Origin: Alphaproteobacteria bacterium
GTDB taxonomy: Bacteria > Pseudomonadota > Alphaproteobacteria > CBDBCS01 > JAHZLG01
NCBI GenBank assembly: GCA_022599995.1
Contig: JAHZLG010000143.1
Span: 1 to 6,243, forward strand
Length of the DNA stretch: 6,243 bases
Direction: 5' to 3'
Made by a program: the position numbers and the translations under genes. Shown here in pieces: positions 4,745-6,243 of the stretch (position 1 is its first letter; each line of letters begins with the position of its first letter). The notes beneath the pieces are model-generated. The model did no database searches, was not told the origin of the DNA, and saw nothing but the letters and a program-made list of their open reading frames with translations.

Positions 4745-5947
4745 ATGTCTGAAACGCCCAAACGTATTGTTTTAGCTTATTCGGGAGGGCTAGATACCTC
4801 GGTTATTCTGCGCTGGCTAAAAGAAACGTATCAAGCGGAGATAATTACCTTCACTGCCGACATAGGGCAGGGTGAGGACGTTAGCTTGGTGCGCGAAAAA
4901 GCAAGGATGATGGGGGCATCAGAAATCTGCATCGAAGACCTTCGTGAGGAATTCGTGCGCGACTATGTCTTCCCCATGTTTCGCGCAAATGCGCTGTACG
5001 AGGGGGAGTATCTGCTTGGTACGTCGATTGCTCGGCCCCTTATTGCGAAGCGGCAAGTTGCCCTCGCGAAGCAATACGGGGCAAATGCTGTGTCACACGG
5101 TGCAACGGGCAAGGGCAATGATCAGGTGCGCTTCGAACTGGGCTACATAGCCCTTGATCCAGACCTGCATATCATTGCTCCGTGGCGCACATGGGATTTG
5201 GACTCGCGCGAGGCACTACTGGCCTATGCCGAGCAACACCAGATACCGGTGCCCTCGGACAAGCGTGGCGAAGCACCATTTTCGGTTGATGCCAATCTGT
5301 TACACGTTTCTGCCGAAGGGAAGGTGTTGGAAGACCCTGCCGAAGCCGTGCCGGAGTATGTTTGGTCGCGCACGGTTTCTCCTCTCGCTGCACCGGATAA
5401 AGCTGAGCACATCAGAATCGAGTTTTCCGAGGGTGACCCCACTCGATTGAATGGAGCCACTCTGTCCCCCGCTGAGATGCTTACAGCGCTGAACGAGCTA
5501 GGAGGAAAGCACGGAATTGGACGCTTGGATTTGGTGGAGAATCGTTTTATCGGGATGAAATCGCGGGGCGCCTATGAGACCCCCGGCGGGACGATTCTCC
5601 TCAAGGCCCATCGGGCGATAGAATCTATCACGCTCGACAAGGGGGCCGCCCATCTCAAAGACGAGATTATGCCGCGCTACGCGGAACTGATCTATAATGG
5701 GTTTTGGTTTTCGCCTGAAAGAGAAATGCTTCAAGCGTTGATTGATAACTCGCAGAAGACCGTCAACGGGGTAGTCGATTTAATGCTTTACAAGGGTGGG
5801 GTTCACGTGGAGGGACGGTCGTCGCCCTCGTCGCTCTATCGCCTCGATTATGCCACCTTCGAGGAGAGTGACTACAAACAGTCAGACGCAGAAGGCTTCA
5901 TTCGACTTACCGGTTTGCGGCTTGGCATTCGAGCAAAAAATTCCTGA
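4745..5947 (+). CDS. argG: Argininosuccinate synthase
   Basis: ArgG condenses citrulline with aspartate, using ATP (to AMP and pyrophosphate), to form argininosuccinate, the penultimate step of arginine synthesis in the cytoplasm. The 400-residue product is full length for the family. Visible features are the N-type ATP pyrophosphatase P-loop AYSGGLDTS (11-19), FTADIGQGED (36-45), the substrate-binding segment YLLGTSIARPLIAK (89-102), HGATGKGNDQVRFE (118-131), DKRGEAPFSVDANLLH (172-187), EGKVLEDP (191-198), and GIGRLDLVENRFIGMKSRG with YETPGGT (257-283). ATG at 4745 gives MSETPKRIVLAYSGG, matching the family start; an in-frame upstream start at 4691 would add 18 residues across the stem-loop and is rejected. 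AAAGAGAA about 12 bases before the ATG is the likely, rather distant, ribosome-binding site. No ARG-box operator could be identified. proS follows after 51 bp with no terminator between. Confidence 0.98.
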   Translation: MSETPKRIVLAYSGGLDTSVILRWLKETYQAEIITFTADIGQGEDVSLVREKARMMGASEICIEDLREEFVRDYVFPMFRANALYEGEYLLGTSIARPLIAKRQVALAKQYGANAVSHGATGKGNDQVRFELGYIALDPDLHIIAPWRTWDLDSREALLAYAEQHQIPVPSDKRGEAPFSVDANLLHVSAEGKVLEDPAEAVPEYVWSRTVSPLAAPDKAEHIRIEFSEGDPTRLNGATLSPAEMLTALNELGGKHGIGRLDLVENRFIGMKSRGAYETPGGTILLKAHRAIESITLDKGAAHLKDEIMPRYAELIYNGFWFSPEREMLQALIDNSQKTVNGVVDLMLYKGGVHVEGRSSPSSLYRLDYATFEESDYKQSDAEGFIRLTGLRLGIRAKNS

Positions 5948-5998
5948 TCTGCCCCATAACCTCGGCGCCCCAATCGTCTTACAACTGGAAAATTTGTT

Positions 5999-6243
5999 AT
6001 GTCGCGTCCCCCACCCATCGTGAAGTGGTCGAATTATTTTTTGCCGACCCAAAAAGAAAACCCTGTTGAAGCGCAGATTGTCTCGCATGCGTTGATGCTT
6101 CGAGCGGGGATGGTGCAACAAGCGACCAGTGGGATTTACTCTTGGTTGCCGTTGGGGCTTCGGGTGCTCAACAATATTGCTGACTGCGTGCGCGATGAGC
6201 AAAACAGAATTGGGGCACTCGAGCTGCTGATGCCCACCATACA
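5999..6243 (+). CDS. proS: Prolyl-tRNA synthetase, N-terminal part
   Basis: ProS attaches proline to tRNA(Pro) in the cytoplasm and is a class II aminoacyl-tRNA synthetase. Only 81 codons plus two bases lie in the window; the right edge cuts the gene. The visible sequence carries the bacterial ProS opening: WSNYFLPTQKENP (10-22), EAQIVSHALMLRAGMVQQAT (24-43), SGIYSWLPLGLRVLNNI (44-60), then DEQNRIGALELLMPT, which is motif 1 of the class II fold. The wording ENPVEAQIVSH and EEQNRxGAxELLMPT matches alphaproteobacterial ProS best in my memory; those enzymes are usually the short form (about 440 residues) without the editing insertion, but that part is not visible. ATG at 5999 is preceded by GGAAAA (5987-5992) six bases upstream. 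It adds a few residues (SRPPPIVK) before the usual start of homology. It is probably cotranscribed with argG. Confidence 0.95.
   Translation, partial: MSRPPPIVKWSNYFLPTQKENPVEAQIVSHALMLRAGMVQQATSGIYSWLPLGLRVLNNIADCVRDEQNRIGALELLMPTI

Noticed and set aside
5948..5998. Terminator or promoter between argG and proS
   Set aside because: The 51 bp contain only the short palindrome GGCGCC and no stem plus T-tract or recognisable -35/-10 pair.

Overview
The window looks like a piece of an alphaproteobacterial chromosome of moderate GC content. ArgG, L28, the start of ProS and the methylmalonate-semialdehyde dehydrogenase all resemble alphaproteobacterial family members as I remember them. No similarity search was run, and I cannot place it below class level. 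The gene set is mostly housekeeping; I see no transposase, integrase, phage gene, tRNA, rRNA or CRISPR array.

Layout: (1) 1-1176 (+), the C-terminal ~390 residues of the ABC-F translation factor EttA, cut by the window's left edge. (2) 1177-1430, a convergent intergenic region filled almost completely by seven tandem copies of a 34-36 bp unit. Each unit opens with a near-palindrome one base away from the ParB-binding parS core. (3) 1431-1823 (-), a plausible small gene of unknown function, convergent with ettA. (4) 1824-1980, a divergent intergenic region with a perfect 7-bp inverted repeat around a C-rich loop. (5) 1981-3018 (+), rpmB (L28) followed after 21 bp by rsmD (16S rRNA guanine-N2 methyltransferase). 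(6) 3019-3119, two abutting hairpins and a 12-codon mini-ORF that overlaps the rsmD stop. (7) 3120-4631 (+), mmsA. (8) 4632-4744, an intergenic region containing a long nested stem-loop. (9) 4745-5947 (+), argG. (10) 5999-6243 (+), the first 81 codons of proS, cut by the right edge.

EttA, L28, RsmD and ProS all serve translation: ribosome energy sensing, a 50S subunit protein, 30S rRNA modification and tRNA charging. MmsA (valine and inositol catabolism) and ArgG (arginine synthesis) are metabolic genes within the same-strand run from rpmB to proS. I found no convincing intrinsic terminator anywhere in that run.

The points most worth a second look are the parS-like tandem array between the convergent genes, the folded regions upstream of mmsA and argG, the unrecognised 130-residue protein, and two divergent housekeeping proteins: EttA with a shortened, altered inter-domain linker, and RsmD with about 30 extra residues before its catalytic motif.
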